Source: Megasphaera sp. UBA1696 (GTDB lineage Bacteria > Bacillota > Negativicutes > Veillonellales > Megasphaeraceae). From it: 25,197 bases of DNA. Positions 1-7,616 of this stretch are shown here, piece after piece. The DNA lies in assembly GCA_002319965.1 (NCBI GenBank), contig DCJQ01000046.1, forward strand, positions 1 through 25,197, written 5' to 3'. The notes beneath the pieces are model-generated. The model did no database searches. It had not been told where the DNA came from and was given only the letters and a program-made list of their open reading frames with translations. Position numbers and translations under genes: made by a program. Every line of letters begins with the position of its first letter. Position 1 is the stretch's first letter.

Positions 1-16
1 AGTTAAACTGGTGGTT

Positions 17-44
17 TTGATTTTGTCAGTTAGTGTGGTATACT
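17..44 (+). promoter_or_regulatory. Promoter of uppP
   Basis: A -35 element TTGATT (17-22) and an extended -10 element TGG-TATACT (36-44) are separated by 16 bases. Transcription would start near 51, about 50 bases before the uppP start codon. It is seen by consensus only. Confidence 0.55.
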
Positions 45-100
45 CTTTTAGTATTGTAAGGCTTTTGGTAGGACGATTAAAGCGAAAAGGAGATAAAACA

Positions 101-928
101 ATGAGTGATTCTATTATTGCCATTATCTTGGGGATTGTTGAAGGTTTCACCGAGTATTTGCCGGTATCTTCGACGGGACATATGATTCTTGTCGGGGATA
201 TGTTAGGATTTACCGGTCCCCGGGCCAGCGTGTTTGAAATTTTCATCCAGTTAGGTGCCATTCTGTCGGTAGTCATTATTTATAAAGAAAAATTTACCCG
301 CATGCTCCATCAGTATCGCTGCTGGAACCTCCTGCAGCCGAAAAACTGGTTCCGCAATGATACCGGACTGACCCTGGCTCACATCGCAGCCGGCATCATC
401 CCGGTCATGGGCATCGGCTATTTTGCTCATCACGCCATCAAGACCTATCTCTTCTCGACCGGAACGGTCATCATCGGCCTCATCATCGGGGGGCTGTTCA
501 TGCTGATGGCAGAAAAGCACGGTACGAAAACGGTCTGTGACGATGTTGAAAAGATGACCGTTGCGCAAGCCTTTTTAACGGGGATCTTTCAGATCTTGGC
601 CCTGTGGCCCGGCTTCTCCCGGTCCGGGTCGACCATCGCCGGCGGCCTGTTCTTAGGCCTTAGCCGTAAAGCAGCGGCAGACTTTTCCTTCATTATTGCC
701 GTACCGGTCATGATCGTGGCCTGTTTCTACGATCTCTTGAAGAGCCTGAGCGATCTTAGCAGCAACGATTTGATCATGATTGTCATCGGCTTTATTACGG
801 CCTTTATCGTAGCTTACGTATCGGTCTTGTGGTTCCTTAAATTCATGAATAAGTCGACACTGGCCTCCTTTGCTTACTATCGGTTCATCGTTGCCGCCAT
901 TTCTTTCATTTATTTCTTTATCTTTTAA
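101..928 (+). CDS. uppP: Undecaprenyl-diphosphatase UppP (BacA)
   Basis: This integral membrane enzyme dephosphorylates undecaprenyl diphosphate, recycling the lipid carrier for peptidoglycan and other envelope polymers; it also underlies intrinsic bacitracin resistance. The 275-residue product has both family signatures: an N-terminal EGFTEYLPVSSTGH block (residues 14-27), with the catalytic glutamates, and PGFSRSGST (170-178), the phosphate-binding loop. Multiple hydrophobic segments fill the rest and the length is normal. The reading frame is open from base 11, but the start is placed at ATG 101 because AAAAGGAG lies 8 bases upstream and because family members begin just before this point. 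The gene is a single unit with its own promoter and a terminator directly after the stop. Confidence 0.95.
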   Translation: MSDSIIAIILGIVEGFTEYLPVSSTGHMILVGDMLGFTGPRASVFEIFIQLGAILSVVIIYKEKFTRMLHQYRCWNLLQPKNWFRNDTGLTLAHIAAGIIPVMGIGYFAHHAIKTYLFSTGTVIIGLIIGGLFMLMAEKHGTKTVCDDVEKMTVAQAFLTGIFQILALWPGFSRSGSTIAGGLFLGLSRKAAADFSFIIAVPVMIVACFYDLLKSLSDLSSNDLIMIVIGFITAFIVAYVSVLWFLKFMNKSTLASFAYYRFIVAAISFIYFFIF

Positions 929-931
929 CAA

Positions 932-990
932 AAAAGACTGCCTCCGACTCTATCTTAACCGATAAAGTTTCCCGGGGGCAGTCTTTTCTT
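932..990. terminator. Bidirectional terminator between uppP and the convergent small gene
   Basis: The arms AAAAGACTGCC (932-942) and GGCAGTCTTTT (977-987) pair perfectly over 11 bp, with T-rich flanks on both strands. It can therefore end uppP on the + strand and the convergent gene ending at 1000 on the - strand. Confidence 0.8.
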
Positions 991-999
991 ATGGATTTT

Positions 1000-1461
1000 T
1001 TAGGAGCCGCTGCTCGATAACTGTTCAAACTCGGCAATGAGTTGGTTTAAGACGGCGGCGACGTTGTCGTCATCGATGTCGGCATGAAAGGCTTCCATCA
1101 TATTGGGGAAGAAAATATAGAGCCCCTGCATGTAAATATAGTAATAATACTGCAGGTCGTCATGACTCATGATGGTTGCCGATAAGGCGTCATTGACGGC
1201 AAAGTTCAGGTCATAAAAATCGAGGATTTCATTTTTGAAGCGGTCTAAATCGAGTTCTCCCCGGGCGTAATCGTCCATGAGGTGTCCGCCCATCTCACTG
1301 AGGGCATCGGTGACATCGGCGAGATTGTCCGGGACGGTAAGTCCTTCGTCCTCCATGATGTGCGTCAAGGTGTGGAGCGATGTAATCAGGGATTCGCAGA
1401 AAAAATTGAAGGTCAGGGCTCCTTCTGAGCCCTTCAGATTCGTAAAAACAGTAGATTCCAT
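1000..1461 (-). CDS. Acidic soluble protein of unknown function
   Basis: The 153-residue product is not recognised. It is strongly acidic, predicted mostly helical, has no signal peptide or membrane segment, and carries a tyrosine run (YYYYIY) in the middle and a serine-rich tail. The frame is open from 1491, but that upstream ATG overlaps a TATAAT box and so probably lies at or before the transcript start. The second ATG (1461) has AAGGAGG six bases upstream and is chosen. It is transcribed towards uppP, shares its terminator, and is divergent from the DUF805 gene. The strong ribosome binding site and promoter argue that the gene is real. The function is unknown. Confidence 0.75.
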   Translation of the reverse strand: MESTVFTNLKGSEGALTFNFFCESLITSLHTLTHIMEDEGLTVPDNLADVTDALSEMGGHLMDDYARGELDLDRFKNEILDFYDLNFAVNDALSATIMSHDDLQYYYYIYMQGLYIFFPNMMEAFHADIDDDNVAAVLNQLIAEFEQLSSSGS

Positions 1462-1489
1462 GGAAGCCTCCTTGAGGGTAATTTTTTTC

Positions 1490-1498
1490 ATTATACCA
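1490..1498 (-). promoter_or_regulatory. Extended -10 promoter of the acidic protein gene
   Basis: On the minus strand an extended -10 sequence TGGTATAAT is read from 1498 to 1490. No good -35 is present at the usual distance. It overlaps the first in-frame ATG, which supports the later start codon. Confidence 0.5.
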
Positions 1499-1516
1499 TA
1501 TTTTAGAAGAAATGAA

Positions 1517-1545
1517 TTGAATCATGTCCCTTAATATAGTACGAT
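1517..1545 (+). promoter_or_regulatory. Probable promoter of the DUF805 gene
   Basis: TTGAAT (1517-1522) and TACGAT (1540-1545) are separated by 17 bases, about 35 bases before the start codon. The -10 is imperfect. Confidence 0.4.
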
Positions 1546-1578
1546 AGTAAGGAGAATCCCATGTAGGAGGTAGTTTTG

Positions 1579-2136
1579 GTGGCTCAAAAAAACAAAAAGA
1601 TTCAACTAAAGAAACGTTCCCGCCAGTCAGCTCGGATTCATCGCGGCTTTGCCATGCCTGTCGGTCCCGGCAGTGAAAACAGTTTGGTCAGCTTTCGCGA
1701 CTTTGCCGACCTGAAGGCTAAATATTTCCGTTTTACCGGCCGCATCCAGCGCCGCCCCTTTTTGGCGCGGACTTTGATTTTGATGGTGGCCCAATTTATG
1801 TTTTCGCTTATCCTTTACAGCAAAATCATCGAATCCATTTTAATTGGTCATGAAGATTATGCCATTATTTTCGGACTCATCTTTTTGGTATTGACGGTTC
1901 CCACGGTGTGGGCCCATATATCCCTCGGTACCCGGCGCTTCCACGATCTCAACAAACCCGGTGCCTTGTTTGCCATTCCGTATCTGGCTTATTTGGCAAG
2001 TTATATACTGCCGGTCCTTGCTTTGGATACGGCAGCTTTGGCGGCACAGTCCATCATGGCCGTTTGCTACCTAGGGCTGGCGACGGTGAAGGGGACGGAC
2101 GGCGACAATGCCTATGGTCCTGAACGGGCGCGGTAA
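1579..2136 (+). CDS. DUF805 family inner membrane protein
   Basis: The 185-residue protein has a basic N-terminal tail of about 45 residues, then the DUF805 pattern: FTGRIQRRPF just before the first membrane segment, hydrophobic segments through the middle, RRFHDLNKPG in the loop, and a C-terminal GTDGDNAYGP. DUF805 proteins (YhaH-like) are small membrane proteins of unknown biochemical role. The likely start is GTG 1579, eight bases after AGGAGG (1565-1570); a TTG immediately before it is less well spaced. The long lysine/arginine-rich N-terminus is unusual for the family. The gene stands alone between a divergent promoter region and its own terminator. Confidence 0.85.
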   Translation: MAQKNKKIQLKKRSRQSARIHRGFAMPVGPGSENSLVSFRDFADLKAKYFRFTGRIQRRPFLARTLILMVAQFMFSLILYSKIIESILIGHEDYAIIFGLIFLVLTVPTVWAHISLGTRRFHDLNKPGALFAIPYLAYLASYILPVLALDTAALAAQSIMAVCYLGLATVKGTDGDNAYGPERAR

Positions 2137-2172
2137 GACTCCGGATGTAGCCCTTGTTTATAAGCTGATTTG

Positions 2173-2205
2173 AAAAGGCCGTGCGTCATGAGGCGCGGCC
2201 TTTTT
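2173..2205 (+). terminator. Terminator after the DUF805 gene
   Basis: A 12-bp stem with one G-T wobble (2173-2184 with 2193-2204), an 8-base loop and a T run (2201-2205). Confidence 0.85.
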
Positions 2206-2216
2206 GCGTGTATCTA

Positions 2217-2245
2217 TGGACAGGGACTGCTATTGACTGTATAAT
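2217..2245 (+). promoter_or_regulatory. Promoter of the ecfA1-ecfA2-ecfT-truA operon
   Basis: TGGACA (2217-2222) and TATAAT (2240-2245) are separated by exactly 17 bases. A second possible pair, TTGACT (2233-2238) and TATAGC (2255-2260), overlaps it with 16-base spacing. Confidence 0.6.
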
Positions 2246-2287
2246 ATTCAAGAATATAGCCTTTTTTCTTACGTGAGGAGACGTAGT

Positions 2288-3127
2288 ATGACAATACCTA
2301 TGATAAAGACAGACCGCCTGTGCCATACCTATGAAGATGAGGACGGCAAGGTCGTCTATGCTTTAAAGGACATTTCGCTGACCGTCGATAAGGGGGAGTT
2401 CGTCGCCATTATCGGCACCAACGGCTCAGGTAAGTCGACCCTTGCCAAGCACTTTAACGTTCTGCTGACGCCGACGTCAGGCACGTGTGAAGTCTGTGGG
2501 ATGCGGACTGACGAGGCTGAGAATATATGGAAGATACGCCAGCACGTCGGCATGGTTTTCCAAAATCCGGACAACCAAATCGTAGCGGCTATCGTCGAAG
2601 AAGACGTAGCCTTCGGGCCGGAAAACCTGGGCATTCCGTCTGACGAAATAAAGTCCCGTGTCAGCGATGCCTTAAAAAGGGTCAACATGACGATTTATGC
2701 CAAACACGGCCCGCACCTCTTGAGCGGCGGCCAAAAACAGCGCATTGCCATTGCCGGCATCCTCGCTATGCAGTGTGACTGTATCGTCCTCGATGAGCCG
2801 ACGGCTATGCTCGATCCCGTAGGCCGTAAGGAAGTCATGGATACCCTTCATCAGCTGAACCGAGAAGGCATTACGGTCATCATCATTACACACTTTATGG
2901 AAGAAGCTGTCCAAGCGGAACGTGTCGTCGTCATCGACAAGGCGGAAGTCAAGATGGACGGTGTGCCGCGCCATGTCTTTTCAAAGGTCAAGGAACTGAA
3001 AGATATGGGCCTTGATGTGCCTGTTGCCGCTGAACTTGCGGAACGGCTGCGCCAAAAGGGGATACCCCTTCCGGCATCGATTATAACGGAAAAGGAATTG
3101 GGAGACGCATTATGTCAATTAAGTTAA
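2288..3127 (+). CDS. ecfA1: ECF transporter ATPase EcfA1
   Basis: This is one of the two ATPases that power energy-coupling-factor transporters for vitamins or metal ions. The 279-residue protein has Walker A GTNGSGKST (43-51), a Q-loop QNPDNQ typical of EcfA1, signature LSGGQ (145-149), Walker B CIVLDEPTA and the switch histidine in IITH. The start is ATG 2288, with GAGGAG 7 bases upstream; an in-frame GTG at 2273 lies inside that ribosome binding site region. It overlaps ecfA2 by 16 bases, and with ecfA2, ecfT and truA forms the classical Firmicutes order. No S component (substrate-binding subunit) is nearby, so this is probably a shared group II module. Confidence 0.93.
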   Translation: MTIPMIKTDRLCHTYEDEDGKVVYALKDISLTVDKGEFVAIIGTNGSGKSTLAKHFNVLLTPTSGTCEVCGMRTDEAENIWKIRQHVGMVFQNPDNQIVAAIVEEDVAFGPENLGIPSDEIKSRVSDALKRVNMTIYAKHGPHLLSGGQKQRIAIAGILAMQCDCIVLDEPTAMLDPVGRKEVMDTLHQLNREGITVIIITHFMEEAVQAERVVVIDKAEVKMDGVPRHVFSKVKELKDMGLDVPVAAELAERLRQKGIPLPASIITEKELGDALCQLS

Positions 3128-3984
3128 CGAACGTGACCCATACATATGGCTTGGGAACGCCTTTTGAAAAGACGGCTCTCAGCGATACGAATGTAGAGAT
3201 TCATGAAGGCGAATTCATCGGTATCATCGGCCATACCGGATCGGGGAAGTCGACGCTGGTTCAAATTTTAAACGGCCTCATAAAGCCTACGAGCGGTTCC
3301 GTAACCGTCGACGGTACCGATATCGGGAAGAATACGAAAGAAGCCTTGGCAGTACGCCATAAAGTGGGCATGGTCTTCCAGTATCCCGAATATCAGCTCT
3401 TTGAAGAAACGATTGCTCGCGACATCGCCTTCGGACCCCGAAATTTCGGACTTAGCGAGACGGAAGTGGAGGACCGGGTCAAGGAAGCCATGGATTTTGT
3501 CGGCCTTGACTACGATACCTATGCCAATCGCTCGCCCTTTCGGTTAAGCGGCGGTCAGATGAGGCGCGTTGCCATTGCCGGCGTCATCGCCATTCATCCG
3601 GCCTACCTTATCCTCGATGAACCGTCTGCCGGACTGGACCCTGTCGGGCGGCGGGAAATATTTTCTGAAATCCAGCGCTGGCATAAGGAAAAGGGCGTTA
3701 CCGTCATCTTGGTGTCCCATAATATGGAAGATATCTCCCAGATGGCCAGCCGTCTTTTGGTCCTCTCTCAAGGAAGCATCGTCCTTGACGGCGACCCCTT
3801 GTCGATTTTTGCGCAGCACGGTGATGAACTGCAAAAAGCCGGCGTAGCCGTTCCGCCGGTGAACGGTGTGCTTCAATATCTGAAAGGCCGGGGCCTTGCC
3901 GTTGACGACCGGGTACGGACGGTGGAACAAGGCGCTGCGGCTATTTATGACTGCCTGAAGGGAGGGACGGGCCATGCTCACTGA
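3112..3984 (+). CDS. ecfA2: ECF transporter ATPase EcfA2
   Basis: Second ATPase of the ECF energising module, expected to pair with EcfA1 and to contact EcfT. The 290-residue protein has Walker A GHTGSGKST (40-48), the EcfA2-type Q-loop QYPEYQLFEET, signature LSGGQMRRVAIAG, Walker B LILDEPSAGLD and the switch histidine in VSHNMED. The start codon lies inside the end of ecfA1, with GGGAG 7 bases upstream, so translation is coupled. The gene's own end overlaps ecfT by 11 bases. Length and motifs are normal. Confidence 0.93.
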   Translation: MSIKLTNVTHTYGLGTPFEKTALSDTNVEIHEGEFIGIIGHTGSGKSTLVQILNGLIKPTSGSVTVDGTDIGKNTKEALAVRHKVGMVFQYPEYQLFEETIARDIAFGPRNFGLSETEVEDRVKEAMDFVGLDYDTYANRSPFRLSGGQMRRVAIAGVIAIHPAYLILDEPSAGLDPVGRREIFSEIQRWHKEKGVTVILVSHNMEDISQMASRLLVLSQGSIVLDGDPLSIFAQHGDELQKAGVAVPPVNGVLQYLKGRGLAVDDRVRTVEQGAAAIYDCLKGGTGHAH

Positions 3985-4771
3985 TATTACACTGGGTCAG
4001 TATTTCCCGGGGACGTCTTTCCTGCATCGACTCGACCCGCGAGTAAAAATAATCGCCGTCATGATTTTCATCGTCGCCATCTTTTTGGCCAATTCCTTGG
4101 AGTCTTACGGTATCGTCACCGCTTTTGTGGCCTTGAATTTTGCCATTTCTCGTCTGCCCGTACGGTTCATTTTTAAATCCTTAAAGCCTTTATGGGTTAT
4201 CATTATCTTTACCATGGCTGTCCATGTTTTTGCGACGCCCGGCGAAGTCCTTTGGCAGTACAGTGTGCTGCACATTACAAAAGAAGGGTTGTATCAGGGC
4301 GCTTTGATGACGGCCCGCTTAGTCTTCCTCATCGTCTTTTCATCCCTCTTGACGTATACGACGTCGCCCATCGTATTGACCGATGGCATCGAACATCTCT
4401 TGAATCCCTTTAAGCGAATCGGTGTGCCGGCGCATGAACTGGCGATGATGATGACCATTGCCCTGCGCTTTATTCCGACCCTGTTGGAAGAAACGGACCG
4501 CATCATGAAAGCCCAGACGGCGAGAGGAGCTAACTTTACCAGCGGCAGCCTCATTCAGCGCGGCAAGAGCATGATTCCTCTCTTGGTACCTCTCTTTGTC
4601 AGTGCCTTTCGGCGGGCCGATGATCTAGCGACAGCCATGGAAGCTCGCTGCTATCGCGGCGGCGAAGGGCGGACGCGGATGAATGAATTGTCCTGCACGT
4701 ATCGTGATGCCATTGCCATGGCGGCAGTGCTTATCGTAACGGCCCTCTTGGCGGCCATGCGGTGGCTGTAA
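3974..4771 (+). CDS. ecfT: ECF transporter transmembrane subunit EcfT
   Basis: Membrane scaffold of the ECF transporter, which couples ATP hydrolysis by EcfA1/EcfA2 to the substrate-binding S component. The 265-residue protein begins with the family-typical LHRLDPRVKI stretch, has several membrane segments, and carries the two coupling-helix motifs, here TARGANF in the middle and MEARCYRGG near the C-terminus. GGAGGG lies 7 bases before the ATG. Its stop codon overlaps the truA start (TAATG). Motifs and gene order make the call firm; the transported substrate cannot be told from this subunit. Confidence 0.92.
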   Translation: MLTDITLGQYFPGTSFLHRLDPRVKIIAVMIFIVAIFLANSLESYGIVTAFVALNFAISRLPVRFIFKSLKPLWVIIIFTMAVHVFATPGEVLWQYSVLHITKEGLYQGALMTARLVFLIVFSSLLTYTTSPIVLTDGIEHLLNPFKRIGVPAHELAMMMTIALRFIPTLLEETDRIMKAQTARGANFTSGSLIQRGKSMIPLLVPLFVSAFRRADDLATAMEARCYRGGEGRTRMNELSCTYRDAIAMAAVLIVTALLAAMRWL

Positions 4772-5553
4772 TGGCGAAGAAGAATATTTGTCTCGTCGTT
4801 GCCTATGACGGCACGGATTTTCATGGTTTTCAGCGCCAGACCAATGCCGCTTCGATCCAGGCCTGTATCGAACAAGGCCTGTCGGCTATCTTCCGGTCGC
4901 CGATTACGATTTACGGGGCGGCTCGGACGGATGCCGGCGTCCATGCCCGGGGTCAGGTCGTCAATTTCTACGGGGAAGGTTCGATTCCGACCGAAAAGAT
5001 CCCCTATGCGATGAAGGGCTATTTGCCGCCGGAAATTGCCGTCCTCTCGGCTAAGGAAATGCCGGAACACTTCAGTGTCCGTCATGACAACGTCGGCAAG
5101 CATTATCGTTATACCATCGACAACAATCGGATGCATGATCCCTTTGGCTTGCGCTACGCCTGGTTCATTCGCAAGCCTCTCGACCGGGAGGCCATGAAGG
5201 AAGGCGCCGCGGTCCTTTTGGGCACCCATGATTTTTCGGCCTTTGAAGGGCAGAATACGACCCCTATGAATCCGGTAAAGACCCTCTATTCCATCACCTT
5301 TCATGAGCGGGGGCACCTCCTCGATATCGATGTCGTCGGCGACGGCTTTTTATATCATATGGTGCGCAACATTGCCGGCGGTCTCGTCGATTTGGGACTC
5401 CATCGAATTACGCCGATGCGGTTTCAGGAAATCTTGGCAAGCGGCGACCGGACACAGCTCGGTGCCACGGCGCCGGCTCAGGGACTTTGCTTAGAAACGG
5501 TCTTTTATGATGAAAAAGAACTGGCTTTGCGTATAAAATCACTGGAAATTTAA
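4771..5553 (+). CDS. truA: tRNA pseudouridine(38-40) synthase TruA
   Basis: TruA converts uridines 38-40 of the tRNA anticodon stem-loop to pseudouridine. The 260-residue protein shows the N-terminal YDGTDFHGFQ motif, the catalytic aspartate D54 in ARTDAGVHA, and the C-terminal GDGFLYHMVRNIAG block. The start is the ATG at 4771, sharing one base with the ecfT stop; an in-frame GTG at 4762 lies within ecfT and lacks a ribosome binding site. Translation is probably coupled to ecfT. ecf genes followed by truA is a common Firmicutes arrangement, often beside ribosomal protein genes, which are absent here. No clear terminator follows. Confidence 0.95.
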   Translation: MAKKNICLVVAYDGTDFHGFQRQTNAASIQACIEQGLSAIFRSPITIYGAARTDAGVHARGQVVNFYGEGSIPTEKIPYAMKGYLPPEIAVLSAKEMPEHFSVRHDNVGKHYRYTIDNNRMHDPFGLRYAWFIRKPLDREAMKEGAAVLLGTHDFSAFEGQNTTPMNPVKTLYSITFHERGHLLDIDVVGDGFLYHMVRNIAGGLVDLGLHRITPMRFQEILASGDRTQLGATAPAQGLCLETVFYDEKELALRIKSLEI

Positions 5554-5612
5554 TAATTTATGGCTGTTTTATGGTATTTCTTGCCAATAAAAAACAAAAA
5601 AACAAAATAATA

Positions 5613-5621
5613 TGGTATAAT
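5613..5621 (+). promoter_or_regulatory. Extended -10 promoter of the trpD-like gene
   Basis: TGGTATAAT at 5613-5621, preceded by an A-rich tract (5587-5608) that may act as an UP-like element. No convincing -35 is present. Confidence 0.5.
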
Positions 5622-5667
5622 AAATGCGAATAGAACAATCCCGTTTTTTTTGCCGGAGGTGAGGCCC

Positions 5668-6732
5668 ATGCTGACGAGTTTATTAGCTGCTATCACTAAG
5701 GGACAGGATCTTAGCGATAGAGAAACTTCTTTTGTGATGGAACAAATCATGGAAGGCGCCATGTCTGATATTCAGTTGGCGGCATTCCTGGCTGCCCTGA
5801 CGACGAAGGGAGCCTCTCAGCGGGAAGTAATCGCCCTCGCCAGGACGATGCGGGAATACAGCATGAATGTACCTTGCAGTGACGATGTATTCGACATCGT
5901 CGGCACTGGCGGCGGCCGTATGAAGACCTTCAATATTTCAACGACGGCCGCTTTTGTCATCGCTGCCGGCGGTGTTCGCGTCGCAAAACACGGCAATCGG
6001 GCGAAGACGTCTCGCAGCGGGTCGGCGGATCTCCTCGAGGCTTTGGGGGCCAATATCTTTCTCAGCCCCGAAAGCTGCCTTTCTATGTTGAAAGATCTGG
6101 GCCTTTGCTACTTTTATACGCGTTACTATTACTATATGATGAAGCGTATTGATGTCGTCCGTGAACAGATGGGAATCGGAACGGTCTTTGACGTCCTTCG
6201 CCCTTTGACCAATCCGGCTCATGCCGCTTATGAAATCCTCGGCGTCAGCGAAGCCCATTTAGTCGAGCCCATGGCGCACGTCTTAGCGGCTCTCGGCGTC
6301 CGTCACGGCATGGTCGTCTATGGTAAGGACGGCAGTGATGAAATTTCGGCTGCGGCGCCGACGACGATTTGTGAATTTACACCGGGTTCTTTTTCCACTT
6401 ATGAAGTGCGGCCGGAAGACTTTACCTTACCTGTGGCCTCGCGGCAGGAGTTGGAAGGTGGGGTTCCGAAAACGAATGCCCTCATTACCAGGCGTATTTT
6501 TGATGGAGAAAAGAGCGGTGCCCGGACGGCCGTTCTCCTCAATGCCGGTGCCGGCCTTTATATCGGCGGTCAAGCACAGGATTTTGCCTCCGGTGTCCGT
6601 AAAGCGGCCCGACTCATCGACAGCGGCCTGGCCCGTCAGAAATTGGATGACTTCATCGTCATGAGTCATCGCTTGGGAGAGGCTGAAAAAATGGAACTCA
6701 TAGCAGACAGAGACCCTGAAGATATGGTATAA
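5668..6732 (+). CDS. Anthranilate phosphoribosyltransferase (TrpD) family protein
   Basis: TrpD joins anthranilate to PRPP in tryptophan synthesis. The 354-residue protein has the N-terminal helical domain, the PRPP loop DIVGTGGG (76-83), NIST (89-92), KHGNR (107-111), SGSADLLEALG, the arginine of the VR pair (165) that binds anthranilate in characterised enzymes, and the metal-site DEIS. It departs from consensus where FNxLGPLTNPA reads FDVLRPLTNPA (D175 and R178) and where the usual HPAMK is YYYMMK. The start at 5668 has GGAGGTGAGG upstream. No other trp genes are present. It may be the pathway enzyme encoded alone or a paralogue with another acceptor; the family is sure, the substrate is not. 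Confidence 0.75.
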   Translation: MLTSLLAAITKGQDLSDRETSFVMEQIMEGAMSDIQLAAFLAALTTKGASQREVIALARTMREYSMNVPCSDDVFDIVGTGGGRMKTFNISTTAAFVIAAGGVRVAKHGNRAKTSRSGSADLLEALGANIFLSPESCLSMLKDLGLCYFYTRYYYYMMKRIDVVREQMGIGTVFDVLRPLTNPAHAAYEILGVSEAHLVEPMAHVLAALGVRHGMVVYGKDGSDEISAAAPTTICEFTPGSFSTYEVRPEDFTLPVASRQELEGGVPKTNALITRRIFDGEKSGARTAVLLNAGAGLYIGGQAQDFASGVRKAARLIDSGLARQKLDDFIVMSHRLGEAEKMELIADRDPEDMV

Positions 6733-6733
6733 T
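6725..6733 (+). promoter_or_regulatory. Extended -10 promoter overlapping the trpD-like stop codon
   Basis: TGGTATAAT at 6725-6733 includes the TAA stop (6730-6732) of the upstream gene and lies 45 bases before the next start. It allows separate transcription of the membrane protein gene. Confidence 0.45.
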
Positions 6734-6777
6734 GAAGGGTAATGAAAATTTGATTATTACGTGAGGATCGCATTTCT

Positions 6778-7485
6778 ATGAATGATAAATATTTAGGCTG
6801 GCTCCTTCATATCGGTGGGGGCTTATTAGTCATTTTAATGTTGCTGTCGATTCAACTCATGGCGCCTGATTTCTACTCGATCATGTACCGTTTGACGGTC
6901 AGTGGTGATTTGGATGGCTTGGCGGACTATATTGATTCCTTCGGATTTTATGCCGTCGGGCTCAGTATTTTCCTGATCGCTTTTGTCAATGCCATCGGAC
7001 TGCCGTCGATTCCCTTCCTGACGGTAAACGGCATCATCTTCGGCCTCGTTCCGGGAATCCTCATCTCCTGGGTCGGCGAAGTCATCGGGATTGAAATCAG
7101 TTTCCGCCTGACGAGGACCCTGCTCCGCAAACAGGCACAGAAGGTCATTTCGCGGAGTAAGATGCTCGAGAAGCTCGATTCGTACAGCTGTATTAAGACG
7201 GTCATGATGGGGCGGGCCATTCCGTATGCACCGAATGTCGTCGTTACGGCTTTCAGCGCCCTCAGCCATATCTCTTACCGGGATCACTTCATTGCCAACG
7301 TACTGGGGAAGTTCCCGGCAGTCTTGGTCGAAGTGTGGCTCGGTCATGATTTGCTCCGCATTCAGGAACATTGGGGCCGCCTTATCGTCCTGGTCGCCAT
7401 CGTCGCCTTTATTTACGGCATCATCTGGTGGCGGAAGCGATACATCAAAAAAAAGCGCCCTTACTGCAGTAAAGAACAGTCCTAA
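6778..7485 (+). CDS. TVP38/TMEM64 (VTT domain, DedA-like) membrane protein
   Basis: The 235-residue protein has an N-terminal membrane helix (about 8-28), further hydrophobic segments, and the VTT-domain pattern: GLPSIPFLTVNGIIFG in the middle and GRAIPYAPNVVVTAFSALSHISYRDHF later, ending with a membrane helix and a basic tail. VTT-domain proteins are implicated in lipid scrambling or flipping in bacteria and eukaryotes, but this subfamily has no defined substrate. The start ATG has GTGAGGA 10 bases upstream in a context (TTACGTGAGGA) identical to that before ecfA1. It can be transcribed from its own promoter or with the trpD-like gene. Confidence 0.85.
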   Translation: MNDKYLGWLLHIGGGLLVILMLLSIQLMAPDFYSIMYRLTVSGDLDGLADYIDSFGFYAVGLSIFLIAFVNAIGLPSIPFLTVNGIIFGLVPGILISWVGEVIGIEISFRLTRTLLRKQAQKVISRSKMLEKLDSYSCIKTVMMGRAIPYAPNVVVTAFSALSHISYRDHFIANVLGKFPAVLVEVWLGHDLLRIQEHWGRLIVLVAIVAFIYGIIWWRKRYIKKKRPYCSKEQS

Positions 7486-7519
7486 AAAAGCGTTGTCTCT
7501 CAAAGACAGCGCTTTTTTT
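7484..7519. terminator. Strong terminator after the VTT-domain gene
   Basis: A 15-bp stem (7484-7498 with 7504-7518, one wobble), 5-base loop, with A6 before and T7 after. It can act on both strands and overlaps the stop codon region of the upstream gene. Confidence 0.9.
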
Positions 7520-7528
7520 CGATGACAA

Positions 7529-7562
7529 GGCGTTTACCTTCCTTTTCAGGAAGGTAAACGCC
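7529..7562. repeat. Perfect 14-bp inverted repeat between two terminators
   Basis: GGCGTTTACCTTCC (7529-7542) and its exact complement (7549-7562) are separated by TTTTCA. There is no T run on the + strand and only a short mixed flank on the minus strand, so it is not a standard terminator. Role unknown. Confidence 0.8.
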
Positions 7563-7563
7563 A

Positions 7564-7597
7564 TAAAAAAAGAACTGCCGCGCAGCGACAGTTCTTT
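7564..7597 (-). terminator. Terminator of the rubrerythrin gene
   Basis: Read on the minus strand, AAAGAACTGTCGC (7597-7585) pairs with GCGGCAGTTCTTT (7581-7569) with one G-T wobble and a 3-base loop, and is followed by T residues (to 7564). It begins 20 bases after the gene's stop. Confidence 0.85.
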
Positions 7598-7616
7598 AGG
7601 ATCCGGTTGAATCGGA

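Noticed and set aside
11..100. N-terminal extension of UppP from GTG at base 11
   Set aside because: It would overlap the promoter and lacks a ribosome binding site; the start at 101 has a strong one and matches the family length.
4651..5316. 221-residue minus-strand open frame
   Set aside because: Antisense to ecfT and truA, both well supported; a shadow frame.
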